Below are positions 1 to 12,200 of a stretch of 64,000 nucleotides of DNA, piece after piece (position 1 is the first letter of the stretch; each line of letters opens with the position of its first letter). Source of the stretch: Pseudomonas chlororaphis subsp. piscium (lineage in GTDB: Bacteria; Pseudomonadota; Gammaproteobacteria; Pseudomonadales; Pseudomonadaceae). Both the position numbers and the translations under genes were made by a program. Below the pieces are notes generated by a model. That model saw only the letters and a list, made by a program, of their open reading frames with translations. It was not told the DNA's origin and did no database searches. The stretch is taken from NCBI RefSeq assembly GCF_003850345.1, contig NZ_CP027707.1:1-64000 (forward strand), read 5' to 3'.

Positions 1-1515
1 GTGGAACTTTGGCAGCAGTGCGTGGAGCTTCTGCGTGATGAGCTGCCTGCCCAGCAATTCAACACTTGGATCCGTCCGCTACAGGTCGAAGCCGAAGGCG
101 ACGAGTTGCGTGTATACGCACCGAATCGTTTTGTTCTCGATTGGGTTAACGAAAAGTACCTGGGCCGCGTGCTCGAGCTGCTGGATGAGCATGGCAATGG
201 CATGGCGCCGGCGCTTTCCTTATTAATAGGCAGCAAACGCAGTTCCGCTCCTCGTGCCGCACCTAATGCTCCGCTGGCCGCCGCGGTTGCCTCTCAGGTT
301 CAGCAGGCAGCTGCAGCCGCCCCGGTCGCTGCGCCGGCTCCGGCCGCCCCGAGCAAACCGGCGACCCAGAAAGTCGCCGAAGTCAGCGAAGAACCCTCTC
401 GTGACAGCTTCGACCCGATGGCGGGGGCCAGCTCGCAGCAAGCTCCAGTGCGCGCCGAACAGCGCACCGTTCAGGTGGAAGGTGCGCTTAAGCACACCAG
501 TTACCTGAACCGCACCTTCACCTTCGAAAACTTTGTGGAAGGCAAGTCGAACCAGCTGGCCCGCGCCGCGGCCTGGCAGGTAGCCGACAATCCCAAGCAT
601 GGTTACAACCCGCTCTTCCTTTATGGGGGCGTAGGTTTGGGTAAGACCCACTTGATGCATGCTGTGGGTAACCATCTATTAAAGAAGAACCCGAATGCCA
701 AGGTCGTGTACCTGCATTCCGAGCGCTTCGTCGCGGACATGGTCAAGGCGCTGCAGCTCAACGCGATCAACGAATTCAAGCGTTTCTACCGTTCGGTGGA
801 TGCGTTGCTGATCGACGATATCCAGTTCTTCGCCCGCAAGGAGCGTTCCCAGGAAGAGTTTTTCCACACCTTCAACGCCCTGCTCGAAGGCGGCCAACAG
901 GTGATTCTCACCAGTGACCGCTATCCGAAGGAAATCGAAGGCCTGGAAGAACGCCTGAAATCGCGCTTTGGCTGGGGCCTGACCGTGGCGGTAGAGCCAC
1001 CGGAACTGGAAACCCGCGTCGCGATCCTGATGAAAAAAGCCGACCAAGCCAAAGTCGAACTGCCCCACGATGCGGCGTTCTTCATTGCCCAGCGGATTCG
1101 CTCCAACGTGCGTGAGCTGGAGGGTGCGCTCAAGCGTGTCATCGCTCACTCGCACTTCATGGGGCGCGACATCACCATCGAGCTGATTCGCGAATCGCTG
1201 AAAGACCTGCTGGCCCTGCAGGACAAGCTGGTCTCTGTGGATAACATTCAGCGCACTGTCGCCGAGTACTACAAGATCAAGATCTCCGATCTGCTGTCCA
1301 AGCGTCGCTCGCGTTCTGTCGCACGCCCACGCCAGGTGGCCATGGCCTTGTCCAAGGAACTGACCAACCACAGCCTGCCGGAAATCGGCGATGTGTTCGG
1401 CGGCCGCGACCACACCACGGTCTTGCACGCATGCCGCAAGATCAATGAACTTAAGGAATCCGACGCGGACATCCGCGAGGACTACAAGAACCTGCTGCGT
1501 ACTCTGACCACTTGA
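1..1515 (+). CDS. dnaA: Chromosomal replication initiator DnaA
   Basis: DnaA binds 9-bp DnaA boxes at oriC, melts the origin and loads the replicative helicase. The 504-residue product starts with GTG at the first base of the window, the usual numbering convention. An N-terminal domain (about 1-80) is followed by an Ala/Pro-rich linker (about 80-150), an AAA+ domain with Walker A GGVGLGKT at 209-216 and Walker B aspartates 272-273, and a C-terminal DNA-binding domain with GGRDHTTV at 467-474. dnaN follows after 38 bp. A perfect DnaA box (1236-1244) lies inside the gene. The promoter and any upstream origin lie outside the window. Confidence 0.99.
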   Translation: MELWQQCVELLRDELPAQQFNTWIRPLQVEAEGDELRVYAPNRFVLDWVNEKYLGRVLELLDEHGNGMAPALSLLIGSKRSSAPRAAPNAPLAAAVASQVQQAAAAAPVAAPAPAAPSKPATQKVAEVSEEPSRDSFDPMAGASSQQAPVRAEQRTVQVEGALKHTSYLNRTFTFENFVEGKSNQLARAAAWQVADNPKHGYNPLFLYGGVGLGKTHLMHAVGNHLLKKNPNAKVVYLHSERFVADMVKALQLNAINEFKRFYRSVDALLIDDIQFFARKERSQEEFFHTFNALLEGGQQVILTSDRYPKEIEGLEERLKSRFGWGLTVAVEPPELETRVAILMKKADQAKVELPHDAAFFIAQRIRSNVRELEGALKRVIAHSHFMGRDITIELIRESLKDLLALQDKLVSVDNIQRTVAEYYKIKISDLLSKRRSRSVARPRQVAMALSKELTNHSLPEIGDVFGGRDHTTVLHACRKINELKESDADIREDYKNLLRTLTT

Positions 1516-1553
1516 TGACTCCAGCGCAGCTTATTAAGGCAAGGGACTAGACC

Positions 1554-2657
1554 ATGCATTTCACCATTCAACGCGAAGCCCTGTTGAAACCCCTGCAACT
1601 GGTCGCCGGCGTCGTCGAACGTCGTCAGACCTTGCCGGTACTTTCCAACGTGCTGTTGGTTGTCGAAGGCCAGCAACTGTCGCTGACCGGTACCGACCTG
1701 GAAGTCGAGCTGGTCGGTCGCGTGCAGCTGGAAGAGCCGGCGGAGCCAGGCGAAATCACTGTCCCGGCGCGTAAGCTGATGGACATCTGCAAGAGCCTGC
1801 CGAACGATGCCCTGATCGACATCAAGGTCGACGAGCAGAAGCTGGTGGTCAAGGCTGGCCGTAGCCGCTTTACCCTGTCCACCCTGCCGGCCAACGACTT
1901 CCCGACTGTGGAAGAAGGTCCGGGCTCGCTGACCTGCCAGCTGGAGCAGAGCAAGCTGCGTCGCCTGATCGAACGCACCAGCTTCGCCATGGCCCAGCAG
2001 GACGTGCGTTACTACCTCAACGGTATGCTGCTGGAGGTCTCCGCCGGCATCATCCGTGCCGTGGCCACCGATGGTCACCGCCTGGCCATGTGCTCGATGC
2101 AGGCCGATATCGGTCAGCCGGATCGCCACCAGGTGATTGTGCCGCGCAAGGGCATCCTGGAACTGGCCCGTCTGCTCACCGAGCCGGATGGCAATGTCAG
2201 CATCGTGCTGGGTCAGCACCATATCCGTGCGACCACCGGCGAGTTCACCTTCACCTCCAAGCTGGTCGACGGCAAGTTCCCGGACTACGAGCGCGTGCTG
2301 CCGAAGGGCGGTGACAAGCTGGTACTGGGCGACCGTCAGGCGCTGCGCGAAGCCTTCAGCCGTACCGCGATCCTGTCCAACGAGAAGTACCGCGGTATCC
2401 GTCTGCAACTGGCCAACGGTCAGCTGAAAATCCAGGCGAACAACCCGGAGCAGGAAGAGGCGGAAGAAGAAGTAGGCGTGGAATACAACGGCGGTTCGCT
2501 GGAGATCGGCTTCAACGTGAGCTACCTGCTCGACGTGCTGGGCGTGATGACCACCGAACAGGTACGCCTGATCCTGTCCGATTCCAACAGCAGTGCGCTG
2601 GTGCAGGAATCCGACAACGACGACTCGGCCTACGTTGTCATGCCGATGCGCCTGTAA
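1554..2657 (+). CDS. dnaN: DNA polymerase III beta sliding clamp
   Basis: This is the ring-shaped processivity clamp that tethers DNA polymerase III and many repair proteins to DNA. Its 367 residues match the usual family length, the start MHFTIQREALLKPLQ and the end YVVMPMRL are typical of Pseudomonas DnaN. An AAGG-type ribosome-binding site precedes the ATG. It sits 38 bp after dnaA and 20 bp before recF, so dnaA-dnaN-recF-gyrB is probably co-transcribed, as in other gammaproteobacteria. Confidence 0.99.
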   Translation: MHFTIQREALLKPLQLVAGVVERRQTLPVLSNVLLVVEGQQLSLTGTDLEVELVGRVQLEEPAEPGEITVPARKLMDICKSLPNDALIDIKVDEQKLVVKAGRSRFTLSTLPANDFPTVEEGPGSLTCQLEQSKLRRLIERTSFAMAQQDVRYYLNGMLLEVSAGIIRAVATDGHRLAMCSMQADIGQPDRHQVIVPRKGILELARLLTEPDGNVSIVLGQHHIRATTGEFTFTSKLVDGKFPDYERVLPKGGDKLVLGDRQALREAFSRTAILSNEKYRGIRLQLANGQLKIQANNPEQEEAEEEVGVEYNGGSLEIGFNVSYLLDVLGVMTTEQVRLILSDSNSSALVQESDNDDSAYVVMPMRL

Positions 2658-2677
2658 TCATGCTCAGCAGAAGCTAG

Positions 2678-6203
<3,526 letters not shown>

Positions 6204-6225
6204 TCGGGGTTGCATCGCCGAAATG

Positions 6226-6258
6226 AAAAAGGCCAACGCTCAGCGTTGGCCTTTTTTA
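6226..6258. terminator. Bidirectional intrinsic terminator gyrB / response regulator
   Basis: A GC-containing stem (AAGGCCAACGCT pairing with AGCGTTGGCCTT) is followed by a T run on the plus strand and preceded by an A run that becomes a T run on the minus strand. It lies between convergent genes, so it can end transcription from both sides. Confidence 0.9.
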
Positions 6259-6280
6259 TTGCCCGGTTAAAAGGGCCGCC

Positions 6281-6997
6281 CTACTCCGCCGCCGAGACAC
6301 TTTCCAGGCGATAGCCATAGCCATAGATAGTCAGCAGCTGCCAGCCACGATCCGCGGTCAGCCCCAGCTTGTTGCGCAAGCGGTAGATGTGAGTGTCCAG
6401 GGGACGGGAAGAGACGATTTCCTCATGGGTCCAGAAACGTTCGTAAAGATATTCCCGGGATAACGGCCGACCCAGGTTGGCGAACAGGCAGCGGGCCAGG
6501 CGGTACTCGCGTTCGGTGAGGCTGATCGGGCTGCCGGCACGGGTCACCGTCAGCTCGGCGTCGTCGAAGGCCAGGTCGTTGAAGGTCTGCACCTCGACGG
6601 CCGCCGAACGCTGCAAGCCGTGGCGGCGCAGGACGGCGGTCACCCGTGCCTTGAGTTCGTTGGGGCGGAAAGGTTTGCTCACATAGTCGTCGGCACCGGT
6701 GTTCAGGGCCTGGACGATATCGCTCTCGGCATCGCGGCTGGTGAGCATGATGGCGGCCGGTGGCGCCTCCATGTGTTCGCGGGTCCAGCGCAGCAATGAG
6801 AGTCCGCTAAGGTCTGGCAGTTGCCAGTCGAGAATCAGCAGGTCGAAGGTTTCACGCCGCAGCTGCCGTAGCAGGTCCTCGCCACGCTCGAAGCTGTGCA
6901 GCGTCCATGGCTGTTCCCCGGGGCCGGGGATCTGTCGCAGTGTCTGTTCCACCCGCGCCAGTTCGGCGGGCTCGTCATCCAGTATTGCGACACGCAT
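6281..6997 (-). CDS. OmpR/PhoB-family response regulator
   Basis: This is a 238-residue two-component regulator. The receiver domain (about 1-120) has acidic residues DDE at 7-9, phosphoacceptor Asp57 in LILDWQLPD, Thr86 and Lys108. The C-terminal half is a winged-helix DNA-binding domain ending in LLTIYGYGYRLE. No kinase is adjacent on this strand. The nearest histidine kinase is the CHASE2 kinase at 9699-12029, with FecR, aquaporin and a small ORF in between; pairing is an inference. The target genes are unknown. Confidence 0.93.
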   Translation of the reverse strand: MRVAILDDEPAELARVEQTLRQIPGPGEQPWTLHSFERGEDLLRQLRRETFDLLILDWQLPDLSGLSLLRWTREHMEAPPAAIMLTSRDAESDIVQALNTGADDYVSKPFRPNELKARVTAVLRRHGLQRSAAVEVQTFNDLAFDDAELTVTRAGSPISLTEREYRLARCLFANLGRPLSREYLYERFWTHEEIVSSRPLDTHIYRLRNKLGLTADRGWQLLTIYGYGYRLESVSAAE

Positions 6998-7228
6998 GCG
7001 GGGCAGTTCCTTTTATCGCGAGAGAGTGCTGATGGCTTTATTTGAGGCCTTTCCTGGCGCTGAGTTTAGGCTGATCAGACGAATCTGAACAATTGTGGCG
7101 AATTGCTCTGGTTCATACCTTTGCTCGGTACGCTGATGTCATATAGCCGGTAGCCGACAGGAGCACTGTCCATCCGGCCTGCATTCATTGCAGAACGATA
7201 CCGGCTCGAACGTGCAAGGAAAAGGACT

Positions 7229-7519
7229 ATGGGGAACATCCTGGGGAAGGGGCGGTTGCTCTACGCGCGCATTGCGCAGGCAGCGGACCTGGCTCGATTT
7301 ACCACACTGATGCTCGCGGCTTGCCTGAGCCTGGGGTCGACCGCGGAGCAGCCTGCGCTGCCGTCTTCGGATTACGCCTTGCCGGTGCAGCGTTATTTCA
7401 GCCCGTCTGTAACCACTATCGGGTTCAGCGACTCCCAGGGGTTCGCCCCGATCAGCGCGCCACAGACACAGATGGCGCAGCCCATGGTCTATCAGGAGCA
7501 GCAGCGTTGGGTGTTCTAG
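7229..7519 (+). CDS. Small putative exported protein, unknown
   Basis: A 96-residue open frame begins with ATG 8 bp after an AAGGA ribosome-binding site. A basic N-terminus is followed by a hydrophobic stretch (about residues 25-38, TTLMLAACLSLGS), then a Pro/Ser/Gln-rich tail ending QQQRWVF. This could be a membrane-anchored or exported peptide. I recognise no family. It sits between the divergent response regulator and aqpZ. A longer opposite-strand frame overlaps it, so reality rests on the ribosome-binding site and hydrophobic segment only. Confidence 0.5.
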   Translation: MGNILGKGRLLYARIAQAADLARFTTLMLAACLSLGSTAEQPALPSSDYALPVQRYFSPSVTTIGFSDSQGFAPISAPQTQMAQPMVYQEQQRWVF

Positions 7520-7616
7520 ATCAGACAATTCTGAACAAATATTGCAAACCGGCCCGGCCTCCACGCCATGTCGGTAAATTCGTAGTCGCTGAGTGGCACA
7601 CAGGGGCAATCGGAAG

Positions 7617-7745
7617 TGCTCCGACACAGGGAGTGTCAACCGCCGGATTGGCGGATGTCAGGCCGGGGCTCGTCTTCGGTTTGCAGTACAGGGGAATACA
7701 AGGAGTGCCTCCTCAGGACGTAATGCTCCGACACAGGGATGTGTC
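7617..7745. repeat. Paired 16-bp direct repeat with internal dyads upstream of aqpZ
   Basis: TGCTCCGACACAGGGA occurs at 7617-7632 and 7724-7739, 107 bp apart. Each copy continues into a dyad: GACAC-AGGGA-GTGTC (7623-7637) and GACACA-GGGA-TGTGTC (7730-7745). Weaker related cores (CACACAGGGG near 7596, GTACAGGGGA near 7686) lie in the same 304-bp gene-free stretch. The second dyad ends 78 bp before the aqpZ start. They could be operator sites or hairpins in a leader; no binding protein can be named. Confidence 0.6.
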
Positions 7746-7823
7746 ATCCCTCCTCTCCCGCGCGGCCCCACGGCGCCGCCAGCCAACAAACAACTCCTCA
7801 TTTTTTATCTGTGAAGGCCTCTG

Positions 7824-8513
7824 ATGAAGACATTCGGCGCTGAGTTTTTCGGTACGTTCTGGTTGGTCCTGGGCGGGTGCGGGAGCGCCGTGCTGGCGGC
7901 CGGCGTTCCGCAGTTCGGGATCGGTTATCTGGGGGTAGCCCTGGCCTTTGGCCTGAGCGTCCTGACCATGGCTTACGCATTGGGTCCGATTTCCGGGGCT
8001 CACCTCAACCCCGCGGTCTCGGTTGGCCTGTGGTTGAGCGGGCGTTTCCCGGGTAGCCGACTGCTGCCATATATCGTCGCTCAGGTTCTCGGTGGACTCG
8101 CCGCGGGTGGCGTACTGTTCCTGATCGCCTCCGGCAAGGTCGGATTCGACGCTTCGGCGGGCTTCGCGGCCAACGGTTACGGCGAACATTCGCCTGGCGG
8201 CTACTCGATGTTCGCCGCGCTGTTGACCGAAGTCGTGCTCACGGCGATGTTCCTCCTGATCATCCTGGGCGCCACCGCCAAGCGCGCGCCTGCCGGTTTT
8301 GCCCCGATTGCCATTGGCCTGACGCTGACCCTGATCCACCTGATCAGCATTCCGGTCACCAATACCTCGGTCAACCCGGCCCGCAGCACCGCGGTCGCCT
8401 TCTTCGCCGGCGAGTGGGCAGTGTCCCAGCTGTGGCTGTTCTGGGTAGCACCTCTGTTGGGCGCAGGGCTGGGAGCTCTGGCCTATCGGTTGATCTCCAT
8501 CGAGCGAGACTGA
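7824..8513 (+). CDS. aqpZ: Aquaporin Z
   Basis: This is a MIP-family channel for rapid water flux across the inner membrane. The 229 residues match AqpZ length and six hydrophobic segments are visible. Both half-helix motifs are present, HLNPAVSVG with NPA at 62-64 and SVNPARS with NPA at 184-186. Arg187 follows as the conserved selectivity-filter arginine, typical of water-specific AqpZ rather than GlpF. The gene is monocistronic-looking: a long leader with dyad repeats upstream and two hairpins downstream. Confidence 0.95.
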   Translation: MKTFGAEFFGTFWLVLGGCGSAVLAAGVPQFGIGYLGVALAFGLSVLTMAYALGPISGAHLNPAVSVGLWLSGRFPGSRLLPYIVAQVLGGLAAGGVLFLIASGKVGFDASAGFAANGYGEHSPGGYSMFAALLTEVVLTAMFLLIILGATAKRAPAGFAPIAIGLTLTLIHLISIPVTNTSVNPARSTAVAFFAGEWAVSQLWLFWVAPLLGAGLGALAYRLISIERD

Positions 8514-8520
8514 CCCGAGC

Positions 8521-8548
8521 GGCTGGATGCGCTGGTTCGCATCCAGCC
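8521..8548 (+). repeat. 10-bp-arm hairpin after aqpZ
   Basis: GGCTGGATGC (8521-8530) and GCATCCAGCC (8539-8548) are perfect inverted arms around an 8-base loop, directly after the aqpZ stop. There is no T run, so it may protect the 3' end rather than terminate. Confidence 0.6.
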
Positions 8549-8558
8549 GGCATGGAGC

Positions 8559-8595
8559 AAAACAGCACAGCCGCTCTTTAGCGGTTGTGCTGTTT
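8559..8595 (+). terminator. Likely terminator after aqpZ
   Basis: AACAGCACAGCCGC (8561-8574) pairs with GCGGTTGTGCTGTT (8581-8594) through one G-T wobble, loop TCTTTA. The following tract TTGTT is only weakly T-rich, so the call is likely but not certain. Confidence 0.7.
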
Positions 8596-8711
8596 GTTCC
8601 GTAAAGGAATGACCCTGGCCAGCCTTGGTTCAAGAGGTATGGTCAGAACGCTAACAATGCAGTTCTAATGGCACGGACTTCAGAAGAGCGCGACTACGGA
8701 CCCATGAACCC

Positions 8712-9698
8712 ATGACCTCCTTGCACATCCGCCACCGGGCCATGCTCGTTTCATTTCTGCTCGGCAGCACACTGGCCTTTTCCACGGCGCAGGCTGCCAT
8801 TGCAGCACCCAAACGCCCTCCCTATATCGATGACAACCAGCAATGCCGTGGCCAACCGCTGCCGGCGACGGTCGAGCACCTCACGGGCGAAGCCTGGAAG
8901 CTGGATGCCAAGGGCAACCAGGTGCCCCTGGAAGAAGGCATGAGCGTCGATGAACTCGAAGGGGTGAAGACCTCGCCGTCGGCATTCGTCAGCCTGTCCC
9001 TGGGCGATGGCTCGCTGGTGGTGTTGCCCTCCAGTTCCCAGATCACCCTGCACCTGAACGAAGAACATGCGATCCCCCAGGTCGCGCTCGAGCAGGGGCA
9101 GATCGAATCCTATGTCATCAAGCGCCCGAGCGATTACGACCGCTTCCAGATCGTCACCCCGATCGGCGTGCTGGGTGTACGCGGCACGCACTTCCGGGTG
9201 CGTAATGACGATCAGCAGTCGCTGGTGGAAGTGCTTAATGGCCAGGTAGCGGTCAATCGCGAAGACGGCGAAGCGCCGAAAAAGACCAAGGGCAAGAAAC
9301 GCCCTGTGGATAAACCGGTCGGACCTGTGGCTGGTGAAGTCCAGGTCATGGGGCGACAAGGTTTGCGCATCCAGAAAGAAGGCCCGCTGAAACCGGTCGA
9401 TCTGTTGCCCGCGCCGCAGCTGATGGGCCAGGCGGGCCAGACGGGCAATCTGCCGGTCTGGCAGCTGATCATGAAGCCCTTGCCGGGCGCCAAGCGTTAT
9501 CGGGCCCAGGTGGCGACCGACAAGACCTTCCTCAATATCAAGCAGGAACAGTTCTCCAGCACGCCGGAAGTCAACTTCAGCGGCCTGGAAGCCTTTTTTT
9601 ATCATGTCCGCCTTTCTGCTTTCGATGAGCACGGACTCGAAGGAGAGACGGGGGTCTATGACATCTTCTATTACCCCAGGACCACGCGTGTTCAATAA
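8712..9698 (+). CDS. Periplasmic FecR-domain protein
   Basis: The 328-residue protein has a cleavable signal peptide (about 1-29, ending TAQAAIA). A FecR-type domain follows (about 80-190), marked by LSLGDGSLVVLPSSSQ, FQIVTPIGVLGVRGTHFRV and VEVLNGQVAV. A Lys-rich linker and a C-terminal beta-rich region come after. FecR proteins usually relay a signal to an inner-membrane partner. Here the stop codon TAA abuts the GTG of the CHASE2 kinase, so the two are translationally coupled and probably one signalling unit. I see no sigma-factor gene, unlike classical FecIR. Confidence 0.85.
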   Translation: MTSLHIRHRAMLVSFLLGSTLAFSTAQAAIAAPKRPPYIDDNQQCRGQPLPATVEHLTGEAWKLDAKGNQVPLEEGMSVDELEGVKTSPSAFVSLSLGDGSLVVLPSSSQITLHLNEEHAIPQVALEQGQIESYVIKRPSDYDRFQIVTPIGVLGVRGTHFRVRNDDQQSLVEVLNGQVAVNREDGEAPKKTKGKKRPVDKPVGPVAGEVQVMGRQGLRIQKEGPLKPVDLLPAPQLMGQAGQTGNLPVWQLIMKPLPGAKRYRAQVATDKTFLNIKQEQFSSTPEVNFSGLEAFFYHVRLSAFDEHGLEGETGVYDIFYYPRTTRVQ

Positions 9699-12029
9699 GT
9701 GCGCGGCGGTTTGTCGGTGAGGCGCTGGCGCCGACCCGAGGGCCGGGAGCCGACGCAAGCCCAGCGACTGTTTGGCGGTCTGGTGCGGGAATGGGCATGG
9801 GTCAGCCTGATCCTGCTGCCCTTGACCGCCCTGTTGTCACTGAGCCACGGACTGGCGCTGAATAACCTGCTGTATGACAACCTGCGGCGGCTCAGCCCGC
9901 TGCCGGTCGATTCGCGCCTGCTGCTGATCACCATCGACGATTACAGCCTGCAGCAGTTGGGCCAGTGGCCCTGGCCGCGTACCCTGCACGCCGACCTGCT
10001 GGATCGGCTGACGGCGGCCAAGGTCCAGGGCGTGCTGTTCGACGTGATCTTCAGCGAACCCGACAGCGTCCCCGAGAACGATCAGCGCCTGGCCCAGGCG
10101 ATCTGCCGCGAGGGCCAGGTATTCCTGCCCCTGCTGCGCGAGAGCGTGGCCCGCTACGGTCAGCCGCTGGGCGAGATCGAGCCGGTGCAGCCTTTGAATC
10201 AGTGCGCCAAGGCGGTCGGCCATATCAATGCCGAAGCCGACGCCGATGGCACGGTTCGCAGTGTCTATCTGCGCGAAGGCCCACCGCAGGCGCCGAAGGC
10301 ACAATTGGCCTGGCTGCTTTATCAACAGGCGCACCCGGCGGGCACTGCCCTGTCGATGCCTGGCTCGGACACCGCGCAGATCACCCAGGGCTGGCTGCGC
10401 AGCAACGAAATACGCATCCCCTTCATCAGCGCCCAGGCCGGGTTCCCCAGCGTTCCCTATGTCAGCGTATTGCGTGGCGAAGTCCCGCCGGAGTTGTTGC
10501 GCGACAAGCTGATCCTGATCGGCACCACCGCTCCCGGCCTGGGCGACCGTTATGTCACCCCGCAGTCGGCCAGCGTCGGCACCACCCCTGGCATCGAGAT
10601 CCAGGCCAACTTGCTCAATGGCTTGTTGCAGCAGCGCACCATCGTCGCTCTGGGGCAATGGCCGGCAGCGGCGCTGTCGGTGCTGCTGGTGGCGGCCCTG
10701 CTGGGATTGCTGCTGGTACGGCCGCGGCATGCGTTGTGGCTGACCCTGGCCTGCATGGCGGCGGCCCTGCTCGGTTCGGCCGGGCTGCTGCGCCTGGGGC
10801 TGTGGTGGCCACCAGTGGCCAGCCTGTTGGGGATGCTGCTGGCCTACCTGATCTGGAACTGGCGCCGCCTGAGCGTGATCCTGGCCTACTTCGGCTGGGA
10901 ACTGGCGCGCCTGGACAGTGAACCCAAGGTATTGCCCGAACGCCGACGCACCCAGACCCCCGCCGGGGATGTGCTGCAGGGGCAGATCGTGGCTCTGGAG
11001 CAGGCCTTGAGCCGCACCCGCGACACCCGCCGGTTCATTGCCGATGGCCTGGAATATCTGCCGGTGGCCACCCTGATCAGCGATCCGGACGGCCGCGTGC
11101 TGCTGGCCAACCGCAACGCCCGCGAAGTGTTCGGCAATGCCCTGATCGGCGAGGATCTGGTCCACCAGTTGGCGGGCCTGGGTTATCCCGGCTTGCAGGA
11201 CGGGCAACGCCCTGCCCTGTCGCAACTGCAGCCTTTGGAGTTTAGGGATATCGAGCAGCGCAGCCTGCGCGTGGACCTGGCGCCCTTGCTGCCGATCGAC
11301 AGCGATACGCCGATCGGCTGGCTGCTGAGCCTCACCGACCTGAGCCTCGAACGGGATGCCGAACAGCAGCGGGCAACCCTGCTGCGTTTCCTGTCCCATG
11401 ACCTGCGCGCACCCCATTCGGCGATCCTGGCCTTGCTTGATGTACAGCGGCACCAAGGCTCGGGCGATACGCTGATCTACAGCCAGATCGAACTGCAGGT
11501 GCGTCGCGCCCTGGGGCTCACCGAAGCCTTCGTGCAACTGGCGAAGGCCGAGTCCGAGGCCTATCAGTTCCAGCCGAGCATGTTCGCCATGCTGGTGCTG
11601 GATGCGTTCGACCAGGCCATGACCATCGCCCAGCTGAAAAACATCCAGCTGGTGCATGACCTCGACGACGATGCCGAGGGCATGGTGCTGGCCGATCAGT
11701 CCCTGCTGACCCGGGCTTTGTTCAATCTGCTGGAAAACGCCATCAAGTACAGCCCGTCGGGCTCGACCGTCCGCGTGCAAGTCGCTTGCACGGAAGGCTG
11801 GCTGATCTGCGATATCACCGACCAGGGCAAAGGTATTGCGGCCGAGGATCTGCCGCAGTTGTTCGTGCAGTACCAGCGCTTCGCCTCGGCCCAGGGCAGC
11901 GAAGGCCTGGGGCTTGGGTTGTCGATGGTCAAGGCGGTGGTCGACCGGCATGAAGGGCGGATTGTCTGCCGTAGCGTGGTCGGCGAGGGGACAACCTTCA
12001 GCCTGCAATTACCCTTGCTCACGGACTGA
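9699..12029 (+). CDS. CHASE2-domain sensor histidine kinase
   Basis: This 776-residue inner-membrane kinase starts with GTG directly after the fecR-like stop. A first transmembrane helix lies near 32-51, a periplasmic CHASE2 domain spans about 55-330 (LLLITIDDYSLQQLG, GTTAPGLGDRYVTP), and about three helices run 335-400. A PAS-like region (about 445-555) precedes the kinase core: H-box SHDLRAP with His567, N-box NLLENAIKYSP with Asn680, G-boxes DQGKG and GLGLGL. All catalytic residues needed for autophosphorylation are present. CHASE2 ligands are largely unknown. The likely but unproven partner is the regulator at 6281-6997. Confidence 0.93.
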   Translation: MRGGLSVRRWRRPEGREPTQAQRLFGGLVREWAWVSLILLPLTALLSLSHGLALNNLLYDNLRRLSPLPVDSRLLLITIDDYSLQQLGQWPWPRTLHADLLDRLTAAKVQGVLFDVIFSEPDSVPENDQRLAQAICREGQVFLPLLRESVARYGQPLGEIEPVQPLNQCAKAVGHINAEADADGTVRSVYLREGPPQAPKAQLAWLLYQQAHPAGTALSMPGSDTAQITQGWLRSNEIRIPFISAQAGFPSVPYVSVLRGEVPPELLRDKLILIGTTAPGLGDRYVTPQSASVGTTPGIEIQANLLNGLLQQRTIVALGQWPAAALSVLLVAALLGLLLVRPRHALWLTLACMAAALLGSAGLLRLGLWWPPVASLLGMLLAYLIWNWRRLSVILAYFGWELARLDSEPKVLPERRRTQTPAGDVLQGQIVALEQALSRTRDTRRFIADGLEYLPVATLISDPDGRVLLANRNAREVFGNALIGEDLVHQLAGLGYPGLQDGQRPALSQLQPLEFRDIEQRSLRVDLAPLLPIDSDTPIGWLLSLTDLSLERDAEQQRATLLRFLSHDLRAPHSAILALLDVQRHQGSGDTLIYSQIELQVRRALGLTEAFVQLAKAESEAYQFQPSMFAMLVLDAFDQAMTIAQLKNIQLVHDLDDDAEGMVLADQSLLTRALFNLLENAIKYSPSGSTVRVQVACTEGWLICDITDQGKGIAAEDLPQLFVQYQRFASAQGSEGLGLGLSMVKAVVDRHEGRIVCRSVVGEGTTFSLQLPLLTD

Positions 12030-12041
12030 ATATCGACAGGC

Positions 12042-12072
12042 GAAAAAAAAACCGGCTCCAGGCCGGTTTTTT
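12042..12072 (+). terminator. Intrinsic terminator after the CHASE2 kinase
   Basis: ACCGGC (12051-12056) pairs with GCCGGT (12062-12067) around TCCAG, with an A run before and a T run after. It can act on both strands between the convergent kinase and plsC genes. Confidence 0.88.
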
Positions 12073-12099
12073 CGCATCCAAAAAACTTATGCACGTTTT

Positions 12100-12195
12100 T
12101 CGGGATTTTAACGGTTTATAAAATATGTATATAAATCATCGATTTATGAATTTTATATAGCGATTTCCGCTAAAACGGTACACAGGTTATCCACA
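12100..12195. other. AT-rich island with terminal DnaA box
   Basis: In a high-GC chromosome, 12121-12160 has only 6 G/C in 40 bases. It contains an ATAAATC-ATC-GATTTAT dyad (12131-12147) and ends in a perfect DnaA box TTATCCACA at 12187-12195, just before the end of plsC. Being between convergent genes, it is not an obvious promoter. Possibilities are a nucleoid-protein (MvaT-type) binding site, a site of easy unwinding, or a DnaA-titration site. Confidence 0.6.
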
Positions 12196-12200
12196 GAAAA

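Noticed and set aside
7139..7639. 166-codon minus-strand frame over the small exported ORF
   Set aside because: No ribosome-binding site and an irregular Cys/Arg/His-rich composition. The plus-strand ORF is better supported.
9837..12008. 723-codon minus-strand frame opposite the CHASE2 kinase
   Set aside because: Gln-rich shadow translation; the plus-strand kinase has complete catalytic motifs.
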